DNA of 64,000 nt from DATFDN01 sp963756545 (GTDB taxonomy: Bacteria > Pseudomonadota > Alphaproteobacteria > Acetobacterales > Acetobacteraceae), in NCBI GenBank assembly GCA_963756545.1, contig CAVWNY010000004.1:1-64000 (forward strand). The letters are read 5' to 3'. This document shows, one piece after another, positions 49,786-58,632 of this stretch. How positions within the stretch are numbered: the first letter of the stretch is position 1; every line of letters starts with the position of its first letter. Under the pieces are notes generated by a model. It made no database searches, was not told where the DNA came from, and saw only the letters and a list, made by a program, of their open reading frames with translations. Position numbers and translations under genes: made by a program.

Positions 49786-51018
49786 TCACGTCCGCCGCCG
49801 CGTCAGAACCACACCTCCCTCCTGCAAGCGCGCGATCTCGTCCGGGCTGTAGCCGTGCTGGGCGAGGATGTCGGCGCCGTGCTCGCCGAACCGGGGAGGC
49901 GCGGCGCGCGTGCCGCCGGGGGTGCGGGAGAGTTTGATGGGTGTGCCGAGGCCCTTGTACTCGCCAAGTTCGGTGACCATCTCGCGGTGCGCGGTGTGCG
50001 GAGCCTCGGCCGCCTCGTCGGCCCACAGCACCGGTCCGGCCGGCACGCCGCCACGGATCAGGCGCAGTGCGATCGCGTGGCCGTCCTGATCGGCAAACGC
50101 CGTCTTCAGCTCCGCCGTCAGCGCGTCGCGGTTGATGTTGCGCTCGCCATTGCTGGCGAAGCGCGGGTCGTCGGCCAGGTGCGGGCGGCCGATCATCTCG
50201 CACATCTTCCGGAATTGAACGTTGTTGCCGCTGGCGATGAAGATCTCGCAGGTGCGTGTGGGGAACTTGTCGTAGGGAACAAGATTGGGATGCGGGTTTC
50301 CGGTCCCGACGGGCCGCTTGCCGCTCAGGAAGTAGTTCGGAGCCTGCGGGTGCAGCAGCGCCAACCCGCAATCATAGAGCGCCATGTCCAGATACTGCCC
50401 GCGCCCCGACCGCGCACGCTCGTGCAGCGCCATCAGGATGCCGACGGTGGAATAGAGCCCGGTCCCCATATCGACGATCGCCGTGCCGAGGCGCATCGGC
50501 CCGGTGCTCGCGTCGCCGTTGACACTCATCAGGCCGGTCATCGCCTGCAGGATGGCGTCATAGCCGGGCAAGCCGCCGAGCGGCCCATCAGCCCCGAAGC
50601 CGGAGACGCGGCAATGGATCAGGCCGGGGAAGCGCGGCGCGAGATCCTTCTCGTAGCCGAGGCCCCATTTTTCCATGGCGCCGGGCTTAAAGTTCTCGAC
50701 CAGAATGTCGGCGCCTTCCAGCAGGCGCAGCAGCACCGCCTTGCCCTCCGGTTTGCCGAGGTCGAGCGCGAGGGACCGCTTGTTACGGTTGATGCCGATG
50801 AAATAGCTGGCGTCATCGCTGAGAAAGGGCGGTCCCCAGTCGCGCACCTCGTCACCCTGCGGCGGCTCGACCTTGATGACCTCGGCGCCGTGGTCGGACA
50901 GGATCATGGTGCAGTACGGCCCGCCCAGCACGCGGGTCAGGTCGATCACTTTCAATCCGGCGAGCGCGCCAGGGGAACGGGCGAGGCCCCTGCCGGTGGG
51001 GGCGGTGGCGTCATCCAT
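49786..51018 (-). CDS. class III CoA-transferase (CaiB/BaiF family)
   Basis: This 410-aa protein has family motifs LAGLKVIDLTRVLGGPYCTM, then HGAEVIKVEPPQGDEVRDWG, INRNKRSLALDLGKPEG, and the catalytic Asp in GTAIVDMGTGLYSTVGIL. It transfers CoA between acids through an aspartyl-CoA intermediate. The ATG start overlaps the stop of the CoA-transferase beta-like gene by 1 nt (TGATG). Last gene of the cyclase operon; the shared operon points to activation of a cyclic or hydroxylated acid produced by the nearby oxidation genes. The real substrate is not deducible. Confidence 0.92.
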   Translation of the reverse strand: MDDATAPTGRGLARSPGALAGLKVIDLTRVLGGPYCTMILSDHGAEVIKVEPPQGDEVRDWGPPFLSDDASYFIGINRNKRSLALDLGKPEGKAVLLRLLEGADILVENFKPGAMEKWGLGYEKDLAPRFPGLIHCRVSGFGADGPLGGLPGYDAILQAMTGLMSVNGDASTGPMRLGTAIVDMGTGLYSTVGILMALHERARSGRGQYLDMALYDCGLALLHPQAPNYFLSGKRPVGTGNPHPNLVPYDKFPTRTCEIFIASGNNVQFRKMCEMIGRPHLADDPRFASNGERNINRDALTAELKTAFADQDGHAIALRLIRGGVPAGPVLWADEAAEAPHTAHREMVTELGEYKGLGTPIKLSRTPGGTRAAPPRFGEHGADILAQHGYSPDEIARLQEGGVVLTRRRT

Positions 51019-51899
51019 CAGGCGGCTTGCTCCTTCGTTTTGCGCCCCCAGACGCGCCGGCAGAACGCGGGGTAGGTCTCCAGCATCGCCTCGCACACCG
51101 GGCCGCGCAGCAACGCCAACTCGGCCTCGGTCGGGTCGGGCGTGGCCGGCACATCGGCCGGCGCATCGTAGTCGAACCCGGTGGCGGCGCGCACCGTCTC
51201 GGCGGTCTCGCCTTGGTGGACGGCGGCGAGCGTGAAGCGGGCGTGTGCGGCATCGAAGCGGAACACGCAGCGCCCGGTCAGCAAGGCCTGCGCGGTGCCG
51301 CGCCGGAATACGCCGGGCGGCGAGATGCCCGGCGCAGAGATGATATCGACGCGCGGGACGAGGACGCGGGGCGAGTGCTCCTCGCGGAACAGGATGGTGC
51401 GCGGCGTCATCATGTACATGAACGCCGAGCCGAAGCTGCCGGGAAAGCGGGCGGCGGTACCGGGCCAGTCGCCGGTTCCGATCAGGTTGATGTTTGCCTG
51501 CCCGTCGATCTGCCCGCCGCCCAGGAAAAAGAGGTCAATCCGCCCCTGGCCGGCGAGGTCGAACAACTCGCGCGTGCCGGCGGTGAACGGGTTGCCGGTC
51601 TGCTTGTGCAGCAGCGAGAGGCGCACGGGATGGCCCAGGTGCTTGACCAGCCAGCATGCGGCAGCCGGAATCGGGCTTGCCGCGCCCACGGCGATGTGGT
51701 GCGCGGGCGGCGCGGCGAGGTCGAGGATCAGGCGGGCGAGGGCGGCAATCATGCGTTCTTCGAGGGCCGCCCCCTCCCCCCGACCCCCTCCGGCAGGTGG
51801 AGGGGCGGAGTATGCGGGGGCTCTTCCTACTCCCCCTTCCCGTGCGGGAGGGGGTCGGGGGGAGGGGTCGGCCGCAGCCCCATTTTGGACCGCTGTCAT
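51018..51899 (-). CDS. CoA-transferase beta-subunit-like protein (IpdB-like) with palindrome-encoded insertion
   Basis: The body (from about residue 50) is a class I CoA-transferase beta subunit: HIAVGAASPIPAAACWLVKH, then LFFLGGGQIDGQANINLIG and GSFGSAFMYMMTPRTILFRE. An upstream ATG overlaps the cyclase stop (TGATG), giving 293 aa. Residues about 11-43 are encoded by a GC-rich palindrome (51771-51867) and read as Pro/Arg/Gly-rich filler. An alternative start at 51752 skips it and gives 244 aa. No alpha-subunit gene lies beside it, although these enzymes normally need both subunits, so it either pairs with one encoded elsewhere or has another role. Confidence 0.75.
   Translation of the reverse strand: MTAVQNGAAADPSPRPPPAREGGVGRAPAYSAPPPAGGGRGEGAALEERMIAALARLILDLAAPPAHHIAVGAASPIPAAACWLVKHLGHPVRLSLLHKQTGNPFTAGTRELFDLAGQGRIDLFFLGGGQIDGQANINLIGTGDWPGTAARFPGSFGSAFMYMMTPRTILFREEHSPRVLVPRVDIISAPGISPPGVFRRGTAQALLTGRCVFRFDAAHARFTLAAVHQGETAETVRAATGFDYDAPADVPATPDPTEAELALLRGPVCEAMLETYPAFCRRVWGRKTKEQAA
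51771..51867. repeat. perfect 21-bp inverted repeat inside a coding region
   Basis: Arms 51771-51791 and 51847-51867 are exact reverse complements made of C-rich/G-rich blocks (CCCCTCCC...ACCCCCTCC). Related CCCTCCC elements lie at 31186-31300 and 55944-55970. Here it is in frame with the N-terminus of the CoA-transferase beta-like gene if the coupled start at 51899 is used. Confidence 0.8.
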
Positions 51900-52951
51900 C
51901 ACACAGTGGCGACCGGCGTGGCCGGCGAGCCGACCGCGCCCGGCAAGCGCAACGGGGGCGCCGTCAGCAGGAAGCGCGAACGCCCGTTCGCGCGCAACCA
52001 GTCGGCAAGTTCCGTCAGATACCACATCTCGCCCAGGTAGCAGCCGAGCTTGAACAGACAGTGCGCGTGCAGAGGCAGCGTGGCGCAGACATCGTCCAGG
52101 CAGGGGCGTGCGGGGGTCGCCTCCACACCGTAATTGTCGGAGATCAGCGCCACCGCGCCGCTCTCCGTGACCCACCGCAGCAGCTTCGGGTCGCGCCCGT
52201 CCAGCATGCACGCGCCGTCGAACAGCTTCTTGCGGTCGGGCTGTTTGTTCATCTCCAGCAGCATTTCGGCGAAGCCGGTGCGCAACAGCACGAAGTCGCC
52301 CGGCTCGACCGTGATCTTATCTTTCTCGAACACGCCCATCAGATCGTCGTGGCCGACGATTCGGCCGGAGCGGCCGAAATGCGCCTCCAGATCGACCATC
52401 ACGCCACGGCCTTGCACACAGGTCTCGGCCATATTCTGCACGCCGAGATGGCGCGCGCCGGACGGCTGGTTGGTGGGCGTGGTGTTGCCCTTCGCGTCGT
52501 AGAGTACCGGGCCAATGATGTCCTGCCCGGCGCGAAACCCGTTGTAGAACACGTCCTCGGCCTGGCCGTCGCCGTCGGCGTCGAACATCTGGCCGACATG
52601 GGCGAGGCTGTCCCACTGCGTCGAGTATTGCAGGGTCAGCAGCACCTGGTCGTCGCACACGACATCCGTCGCGGTCGGGTCGACGCAGCGCATCGGATAA
52701 TTCATGATGGGATTGCCCTCGCGCAGCGTCGGCCGCAGCTCCGGCGGATTGCGGCGCGGGTTCAGGACCGCGCCGCCCGGGTAGTCGAGCGGCAGCGACA
52801 AGCAGAAGGTCCGCCCGGTCTTCACCTCGGCGACGCCGCGCAGCACCGCGTCTGGCGTGAGCAGGTTCAGCCGCCCGCGCTCGTCATCCGGCCCCCAGTC
52901 GCCCCAGGTCGAGCCATCCGGCCGGCGCGTCCAGCGCGGATTGTCCGCCAT
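51899..52951 (-). CDS. cyclase family protein (KynB-like metal hydrolase)
   Basis: This 350-aa protein is of the cyclase/kynurenine-formamidase superfamily, metal-dependent hydrolases of amides or cyclic esters. The metal motif is present in the form QWDSLAHVGQMFD (Asp and His ligands), and the second half has VEPGDFVLLRTGFAE and DNYGVEATPARP. The ATG at 52951 is preceded by GGGAGGAAAAAG, a clear ribosome site, and is better than a start seven codons upstream. First gene of an operon with two CoA-transferase genes. In such catabolic clusters cyclases typically open a lactone or lactam ring before CoA activation. Confidence 0.88.
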   Translation of the reverse strand: MADNPRWTRRPDGSTWGDWGPDDERGRLNLLTPDAVLRGVAEVKTGRTFCLSLPLDYPGGAVLNPRRNPPELRPTLREGNPIMNYPMRCVDPTATDVVCDDQVLLTLQYSTQWDSLAHVGQMFDADGDGQAEDVFYNGFRAGQDIIGPVLYDAKGNTTPTNQPSGARHLGVQNMAETCVQGRGVMVDLEAHFGRSGRIVGHDDLMGVFEKDKITVEPGDFVLLRTGFAEMLLEMNKQPDRKKLFDGACMLDGRDPKLLRWVTESGAVALISDNYGVEATPARPCLDDVCATLPLHAHCLFKLGCYLGEMWYLTELADWLRANGRSRFLLTAPPLRLPGAVGSPATPVATV

Positions 52952-53050
52952 CTTTTTCCTCCCGCGATCCACGCCCCATCATGGGCGACGGGCCAGCCGG
53001 CGCAAGGCGTGTTTCTTGCCGACGTCTGACCTATGACATAGGGTGGTTGC

Positions 53051-54280
53051 ATGGGAGAGGGGTACGATCGCGCGGTCATCGTCGGCGCCGGCCACGCCGG
53101 GGGGGCGGCGGCGGCGTTGCTGCGCCAGTATGGCTGGGCCGGCCCGATCACGCTCATCGGGGCGGAGCCGATTGCGCCTTACCAGCGCCCGCCGCTCTCG
53201 AAGGGCTGGCTGAAGGGTGAGGCGGATAGCGCCATCGTGGCGCTGCGGCCCGAGCGGTTCTATCCCGAAAACCGGATCGCATTGCGGCTCGCGACGCAGG
53301 CCGCGTCGATCGACCGGCACGCGAGGCATGTCCTGCTCGAGAACGGCGAGACGCTTGGCTACGACCGGCTGATCCTGGCTCCTGGCGCGCGGCCACGTCG
53401 GCTCGCGCTGCCGGGTGTCGATCTCGCCGGGGTCTTGGAGCTGCGGACTCAGGCGGACGCCGATCGATTGAAGGCAATGCTCGGACCGGGACGCCGCCTC
53501 GCGGTGATCGGCGGCGGCTATATCGGGCTGGAGGCCGCTGCCTCCGCCCAGATGCTCGGCACGTCGGCGGTCGTGATCGAGCGCGAGACGCGCCTGCTGG
53601 CCCGCGTCGCCTCCACTGAGTTGGCGGGTTTCTTCCATGACGCCCATTGCGCGCGCGGCGTGCGGATCGTGCTCGGCGCGCAAGTCGAGGCGATCGAAGG
53701 CTCTTGCGGCCGCGCGACCGGGGTGCGGCTGAGCGACGGCGCGCTGATCGGATGCGACGCGGTGCTTGTGGGAGTAGGCGCGGGGCCGTGCGAGGAATTG
53801 GCGCGGGGCGCGGGGCTGGCCTGCGACGACGGCATCGTGGTCGACGGCGCCGCGCGCACCGCCGATCCCGCGATCCAAGCGATCGGCGACTGCACGCGCC
53901 GGCCGCTGCCTCTGTACGGCGGCTCGGCCCGGCTGGAGAGCGTGCCGAACGCGCTGGAGCAGGCCAAGCAGGCCGCCGCCGCACTGTGCGGCCGGCCCGC
54001 AGCGCGAGCCGAGGTGCCGTGGTTCTGGTCCGATCAGTTCGATCTGCGCCTGCAAATCGCCGGCCTTTCGATCGGCGCGGCCGAGGTGGTGGTGCGGGAA
54101 GGCGGCGACGCCCGCTTCGCCGCCTTCCATCTTGCCCCCGATGGGCGCCTGTTGGCGGCGGAGGCGGTGAATGCGCCGGCGGAATTCATGGCGGCTCGAA
54201 TGCTGATCGCGCGGCGTGCCGTCGTGTGGCCGGATCGGCTGCGCGATCCGTCGGTGTCGATGCGCGACGTCGCGGTTTGA
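53051..54280 (+). CDS. NAD(P)H-dependent ferredoxin reductase (rhodocoxin/putidaredoxin reductase type)
   Basis: This 409-aa flavoprotein of the class I P450 and dioxygenase reductase family has the FAD motif AVIVGAGHAGGAAAALLRQ at the start and the NAD(P)H motif AVIGGGYIGLEAAASAQML in the middle. The IQAIGDCTRRPLPLYGG loop and the C-terminal interface domain (VPWFWSDQFDLRLQIAGLS) are typical. It reduces the adjacent [2Fe-2S] ferredoxin, which then feeds the P450. The start ATG follows a 99-nt gap from the divergent cyclase operon, so control is probably shared. The stop is 17 nt before the ferredoxin start. Confidence 0.94.
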   Translation: MGEGYDRAVIVGAGHAGGAAAALLRQYGWAGPITLIGAEPIAPYQRPPLSKGWLKGEADSAIVALRPERFYPENRIALRLATQAASIDRHARHVLLENGETLGYDRLILAPGARPRRLALPGVDLAGVLELRTQADADRLKAMLGPGRRLAVIGGGYIGLEAAASAQMLGTSAVVIERETRLLARVASTELAGFFHDAHCARGVRIVLGAQVEAIEGSCGRATGVRLSDGALIGCDAVLVGVGAGPCEELARGAGLACDDGIVVDGAARTADPAIQAIGDCTRRPLPLYGGSARLESVPNALEQAKQAAAALCGRPAARAEVPWFWSDQFDLRLQIAGLSIGAAEVVVREGGDARFAAFHLAPDGRLLAAEAVNAPAEFMAARMLIARRAVVWPDRLRDPSVSMRDVAV

Positions 54281-54299
54281 GGCAAGCAAAGGGAACGGA

Positions 54300-54626
54300 A
54301 TGGCGAAAGTCACCTACATCGAATTCAGCGGCGTCGAACATCCGGTAAGCGTGCCGCTCGGCCTCTCGCTGATGCGCGGCGCGGTGGACAACAACGTGCC
54401 CGGCATCGACGCCGATTGCGGCGGCGAGTGCGCCTGCGCCACCTGCCACGTCTATGTCGATCCGGCTTGGCTGGACAGGACCGGCACGCCCGAGCCGGGT
54501 TCGCAGGAAGCGAGCATGCTGAGTTTCGCCGCCGCCGCCGAGCCCAACTCGCGCCTGTCCTGTCAGATCGCCATGCGCGAGGACCTCGACGGGCTGGTCG
54601 TTCGGATGCCCGACGGCCAGCACTGA
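54300..54626 (+). CDS. [2Fe-2S] ferredoxin (adrenodoxin/putidaredoxin type)
   Basis: This 108-aa ferredoxin has the four cluster cysteines in DCGGECACATCHVYVD (C-x5-C-x2-C) and, downstream, RLSCQIAM. MAKVTYIEFSGVEHPVSV at the start is typical of the vertebrate-type fold. It shuttles single electrons from the reductase to the P450 encoded next (39-nt gap). The ATG has GGGAACGGA a few bases upstream as a weak ribosome site. Confidence 0.95.
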   Translation: MAKVTYIEFSGVEHPVSVPLGLSLMRGAVDNNVPGIDADCGGECACATCHVYVDPAWLDRTGTPEPGSQEASMLSFAAAAEPNSRLSCQIAMREDLDGLVVRMPDGQH

Positions 54627-54665
54627 GGCGCGCTGTTACGAGATAAGTCCGAGGGAGCAAGCTCC

Positions 54666-55923
54666 ATGAACGCCCCTGTCCATTTTGATCCCGCCGAAGA
54701 CGCCCGGACGATGCCGCTGGACAAGATCGACGTCAGCGATCCCAAGCTCTACCAGGATGACATCTACTATCCGTATTTCGAGCGGCTGCGCCGCGAGGAC
54801 CCGGTGCATCGGTGCGAGAACGGCCTGTACGGCTCGTTCTGGTCGATAACCAAATACAAGGACATCATGCACGTCGAGACGCGCCACCAAATCTACTCGT
54901 CGGAGGCGAAGCACGGCGGCATCTCGATCACCGACCGGCCGGCGGAGTTCCGGCGGCGCAGCTTCATCTCCGCGGATCCGCCGTACCACGACGAGCAGCG
55001 CAAGGTGGTCAGCCCGGTCGTCGCGCCGATGAACCTGCAACGCCTGTCCGGCACCATCCGCGAGCGCGCCGCCCGCGTGCTCGAACTCACTGCCGCGCAA
55101 CGAGACGTTCGACTGGGTCGAGAAGGTCTCGGTCGAACTTACCACGCAGATGCTGGCGACCCTGTTCGACTTCCCGTTCGAGGAACGGCGCAAGCTGACC
55201 TTCTGGTCGGATGTCGCGACCATGGACGTGCGCGCGGGAGGCGTCGTCGATTCCGAGGAGAAGCGACTGGAACTGTTGACCGAGTGCCTGGAGACGATGT
55301 CGGCGCTGTTCTACGAGCGCCAGAAGCTGGAGCCGCGCGCCGACCTGCTGTCGATGCTGGCGCACGGCGAGGCGACGCGCGACTTGCCGGAGCATCCAAG
55401 CGATTTCCTCGGCAACCTGACCTTGCTGATCGTCGGCGGCAACGACACCACCCGAAACTCGATGTCGGGCGGCGTCTGGGCGCTCAACAAGCATCAGGAC
55501 GAGTACCGCAAGCTGCGCGAGAACCCGTCGCTGATCCCGAGCCTGGTCTCGGAGATCATCCGCTGGCAGTCGCCCATCGTTCACATGCGCCGCACGGCGG
55601 TTGCCGACGACGAGGTCGGCGGCAAGACCATTCGTGCGGGCGACAAGGTCGCGATGTGGTACGTCTCGGGCAATCGCGACGAGGACGCGATCGACAACCC
55701 GAACAGCTTCATCATCGACCGCCCTCGCGCGCGCCAGCACCTGTCCTTCGGGTTCGGAATCCACCGCTGCGTCGGCAACCGGCTGGCCGAACTGCAAATC
55801 TCCATCCTCTGGGAGGAGATTCTGAAGCGGGGCATGGTGGTCGAGATGATGGACGAGCCGCGGCGGATCTACTCGAACTTCATCCACGGCATCGCGGCGC
55901 TGCCGGTGCGCATCGCGGGATAA
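54666..55923 (+). pseudogene. cytochrome P450, single-base frameshift
   Basis: The first 140 residues (MNAPVHFDPAEDARTMPLDK, then FWSITKYKDIMHVETRHQIY and SFISADPPYHDEQRKVVSPV) and the remainder are in different frames. The break lies at about 55085, where CTCGAACTCACTG has one A too many; without it the text continues LPRNETFDWVEKVSVELTTQ. The second part has the oxygen-binding I helix GGNDTTRN, ExxR as EIIRW and the heme-thiolate motif FGFGIHRCVGNRLA. The corrected length is 418 aa, normal for a class I bacterial P450. It forms a complete three-part system with the two genes before it. The substrate is unknown; neighbours suggest an alicyclic, terpenoid or fatty-acid-derived compound. Confidence 0.9.
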
Positions 55924-55943
55924 TCGCTCCCGGCCGGCACTGC

Positions 55944-55970
55944 TACCTCTCCCCGCTTGCGGGAGAGGTA
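55944..55970. terminator. 12-bp hairpin between convergent P450 and luciferase-like genes
   Basis: TACCTCTCCCCGC and GCGGGAGAGGTA pair with one unpaired C around a 2-nt loop, in the 79 nt between the two converging genes. It belongs to the CTCCCC/GGGGAG repeat family of this window and probably acts as a bidirectional terminator. Confidence 0.55.
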
Positions 55971-56002
55971 GCCGAGCGACCAGCGCGGCGGGTGAGGGCC
56001 TT

Positions 56003-57226
56003 CTACTCCGCCACCGTCATCGTTTCAGCGTGGTGCGTCTGCGCGATCTGCACCGAGTTCGGACCGAAGCGGTCGAGGAACGGCTGCGTGTCGATCTCCT
56101 CCAGCTCGATCTCGCGGGCTAGGACCTTTCTCTTCCATTCCTCGTGCGCTTGGATGTTGGCGTGGAACTCCGGCATCACCTCGCGGGCGAACAGCTCCAG
56201 GCTCTCGCAGATGTGCGCGTGCGTGTTGCGCCCCGCCTGGTTGAGCAGGATCACGGAGTCGATGTTCGAGGTCTCGAACTTGCGCAGCTTGCGGCGGATC
56301 GTCTCGGGTGAGCCGACCAACCCGCCGGAGACCGCGCGCGCCTGCGCCTCCGGATTCTCGGCTTTCCACTTGTTGTATTCGTCCCACAGGCTGATGGTGC
56401 CCGGCTTCGCGCGCTCCCGGCCCGACGCGCTGTTGTAGTAGCGCAGCGCGAACTGGAAGAAGGTGATTCCGTCCGCCCGGCGCCGCGCCTCCTCGTCGGT
56501 CTCGGCGCACATGAAATACGTGACGATCGCGATGTTCGGATTGATCGGGTAGTCCGCGAGCTTGTCGAGCCGCTTGGTGATCGCGTTGTAGTACGCGTGA
56601 ACCCAGGCGAACGCGGCGTCGGCGCTGAGGAACTGGAAGCCGAGCGCGCCCATGCCCCGCCTGCCCGCCATCTCGATCGTCTCAAGCTGAGAGCAGGCGA
56701 CCCAAATCGGAGGGATCGGCTTCTGCACCGGCTTGGGCAGCACGTTGCGGAGCGGGAATTTGAAGTACGGTCCCTCATATTCCCAGCCTTCCCGCGTGAA
56801 CATCGGCATCACGCAGCGCACGCCGTCCTCCCAGATCGCGCGCTTTTCCTCCATCGTGCGGCCAAAGCCGCCAAGCTCGGTGACGGATGCCGATTCGCCT
56901 ATGCCGAACTCCACCCGTCCGTTGCTGACGAGATCGAGAGCCGACACGCGCTCGGCGACGCGGGCGGGATGGTTGGTGGTAAGCTGGACGATGCCGTGAC
57001 CCAGCCGGATGTTTCTCGTCCGCTGGCTGGCGGCGGCCAGGAACACCTCGGGCGCCGGGGAGTGCGAGTACTCCTCGAGGAAGTGATGCTCCACCTCCCA
57101 GGCGTAGTCGAAGCCCAATTTGTCCGCCAGTTCCACCTGGGAGAGCGCGTTCTGGTAGAGGGTCCGCTCGTCGTCCGGCTTCCACGGCTTGGGCAGTTGC
57201 AGTTCGTAGAAGATGCCGAATTTCAT
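56003..57226 (-). CDS. LLM-class flavin-dependent monooxygenase
   Basis: This 407-aa luciferase-like TIM-barrel oxidoreductase uses reduced FMN or F420-type flavin. The MKFGIFYELQLPKPW start, FDYAWEVEHHFLEEYSHSPA, RNIRLGHGIVQLTTNHPARV and VEFGIGESASVTELGGF are standard for the class. The C-terminal part (GGLVGSPETIRRKLRKFE) is the usual substrate/flavin-loop segment. It is divergent from the thiolase-like gene with 132 nt between starts. With the neighbouring P450 and thiolase it would suit oxidative ring or chain cleavage of a hydrophobic acid, but the substrate is not identified. Confidence 0.9.
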   Translation of the reverse strand: MKFGIFYELQLPKPWKPDDERTLYQNALSQVELADKLGFDYAWEVEHHFLEEYSHSPAPEVFLAAASQRTRNIRLGHGIVQLTTNHPARVAERVSALDLVSNGRVEFGIGESASVTELGGFGRTMEEKRAIWEDGVRCVMPMFTREGWEYEGPYFKFPLRNVLPKPVQKPIPPIWVACSQLETIEMAGRRGMGALGFQFLSADAAFAWVHAYYNAITKRLDKLADYPINPNIAIVTYFMCAETDEEARRRADGITFFQFALRYYNSASGRERAKPGTISLWDEYNKWKAENPEAQARAVSGGLVGSPETIRRKLRKFETSNIDSVILLNQAGRNTHAHICESLELFAREVMPEFHANIQAHEEWKRKVLAREIELEEIDTQPFLDRFGPNSVQIAQTHHAETMTVAE

Positions 57227-57358
57227 GGCGCGCTCCGTCCGGTTCCCACCTCAAGGGTAGCCCTCCGGCCCCGCGCGTCAATCACGGCGCCCCCGGGTGT
57301 GGCTTCCACCGACGGCGTGGCCTGCTAGGCTGACCGAACAGGGGAACGGGAGGAAACC

Positions 57359-58615
57359 ATGCCGCTTCCGGCCGACACCGACGCCACGACGCCGAAGTTT
57401 CTGCGCGACAAGTACGCGATCGTCGGCGTGGGGGAGACGACCTACACCCGCGGCTCGGGCATGACCACGCGCGCGATGGGCACCTGGGCGGTGCGGAATG
57501 CGATGCAAGACGCCGGGCTGAAGAACACCGAGATCGACGGGATGCTCTCCTATCAGGGCGTCGATTCGACCTTCGCGCCGATGATCGCGGGCGACCTCGG
57601 CATCCGGCTGAACTTCTACATGGACGTGTTCGGCGGCGGCAGCTCGACCGAGGCGCTGGTCGGCATCGCCATCGGCGTCATCGAGGCCGGGCTGTGCAAG
57701 TGCGTGGCGATCTTTCGCTCGATGAACGGCTACTCCGAGGTGCGGATCGGCGGCACGGGCGCGCGCTCCGCCCCGCCGGTCGCGGGCGATATGCTGCATA
57801 GCCGATCCTACGGCTGGCAGAGCGCCGGGCAGAGCTTCGCGCCGACCTTCATGCGCCACATGCACGACTACGGCACGCGCCCCGAGCAGGTCGCGATGGT
57901 GAAGGTGATCCATTCGGAGCACGCCTCGATCAACCCGAAGGCGCTCTATCCGAAGCGGGTGACGGTCGATGAGGTGTTGTCCAGCCGGTTCATCTGCAAG
58001 CCGCTGCACCTGCTGGATTGCTGCGTGGAGACCGACAACGCCACCTGCGTCATCGTCACCAGCGCCCGACGCGCGCGGGATCTGCGACACACGCCGGCGC
58101 TCATCCGCTCAGTGGCCGGGCGCTGCAACAAGCCGCGCCTCGACATGCATTACCAGCACGGTCCGATCTCCACGGTCGCGGGATACTACGCGAAGGACAT
58201 CCTGTGGCCCAACGCGGGTCTCGGGCCTGAGGACGTGGACGCGACCGGCGCCTATGACGCGTTCACATTCACGACCATGCTGCAACTCGAGGACTATGGG
58301 TTCTGCAAGAAGGGCGAGGGCGGCGACTACGTCTCGTCCGGCGTGATGCGCCTGGGCGGACGGCGCCCGAACAACACCTCCGGCGGGCATCTTTGCGAGG
58401 GTTATACGCACGGCATGAACATGGTGATCGAGAACGTGCGCCAGCTTCGCCATGACGTGGACGATTCCTGCCCGATCGGCCCGGACGGCACGCGCCGGCA
58501 CACCTTCGATCATCGCGCGGGCGGGTGTCGGCAGGTCAGGGATGTCGAGGTCACGGCCAATCTGGGCTGGGCCATGCCGGCGACCGCGTCGGCGATGGTC
58601 ATGCGGCGCGGCTAA
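57359..58615 (+). CDS. thiolase-like lipid-transfer protein (non-catalytic thiolase fold)
   Basis: This 418-aa protein has the thiolase superfamily fold in the SCP-x/Ltp2 style. It starts LRDKYAIVGVGETTYTRGSG and contains DAFTFTTMLQLEDYGFCKKG and GGHLCEGYTHGMNMVIENVR, where the His lies. At the place of the nucleophilic Cys the sequence is DVFGGGSSTEALVGIAIGV, with no Cys, so it is not an ordinary beta-ketothiolase. Such proteins with a DUF35 partner act as retro-aldolases in sterol side-chain degradation, or have unknown roles. The ATG follows GGGAGGAAACC. The DUF35 gene starts 17 nt after its end. Confidence 0.88.
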   Translation: MPLPADTDATTPKFLRDKYAIVGVGETTYTRGSGMTTRAMGTWAVRNAMQDAGLKNTEIDGMLSYQGVDSTFAPMIAGDLGIRLNFYMDVFGGGSSTEALVGIAIGVIEAGLCKCVAIFRSMNGYSEVRIGGTGARSAPPVAGDMLHSRSYGWQSAGQSFAPTFMRHMHDYGTRPEQVAMVKVIHSEHASINPKALYPKRVTVDEVLSSRFICKPLHLLDCCVETDNATCVIVTSARRARDLRHTPALIRSVAGRCNKPRLDMHYQHGPISTVAGYYAKDILWPNAGLGPEDVDATGAYDAFTFTTMLQLEDYGFCKKGEGGDYVSSGVMRLGGRRPNNTSGGHLCEGYTHGMNMVIENVRQLRHDVDDSCPIGPDGTRRHTFDHRAGGCRQVRDVEVTANLGWAMPATASAMVMRRG

Positions 58616-58632
58616 TCGGAGGGGAACGAGAC

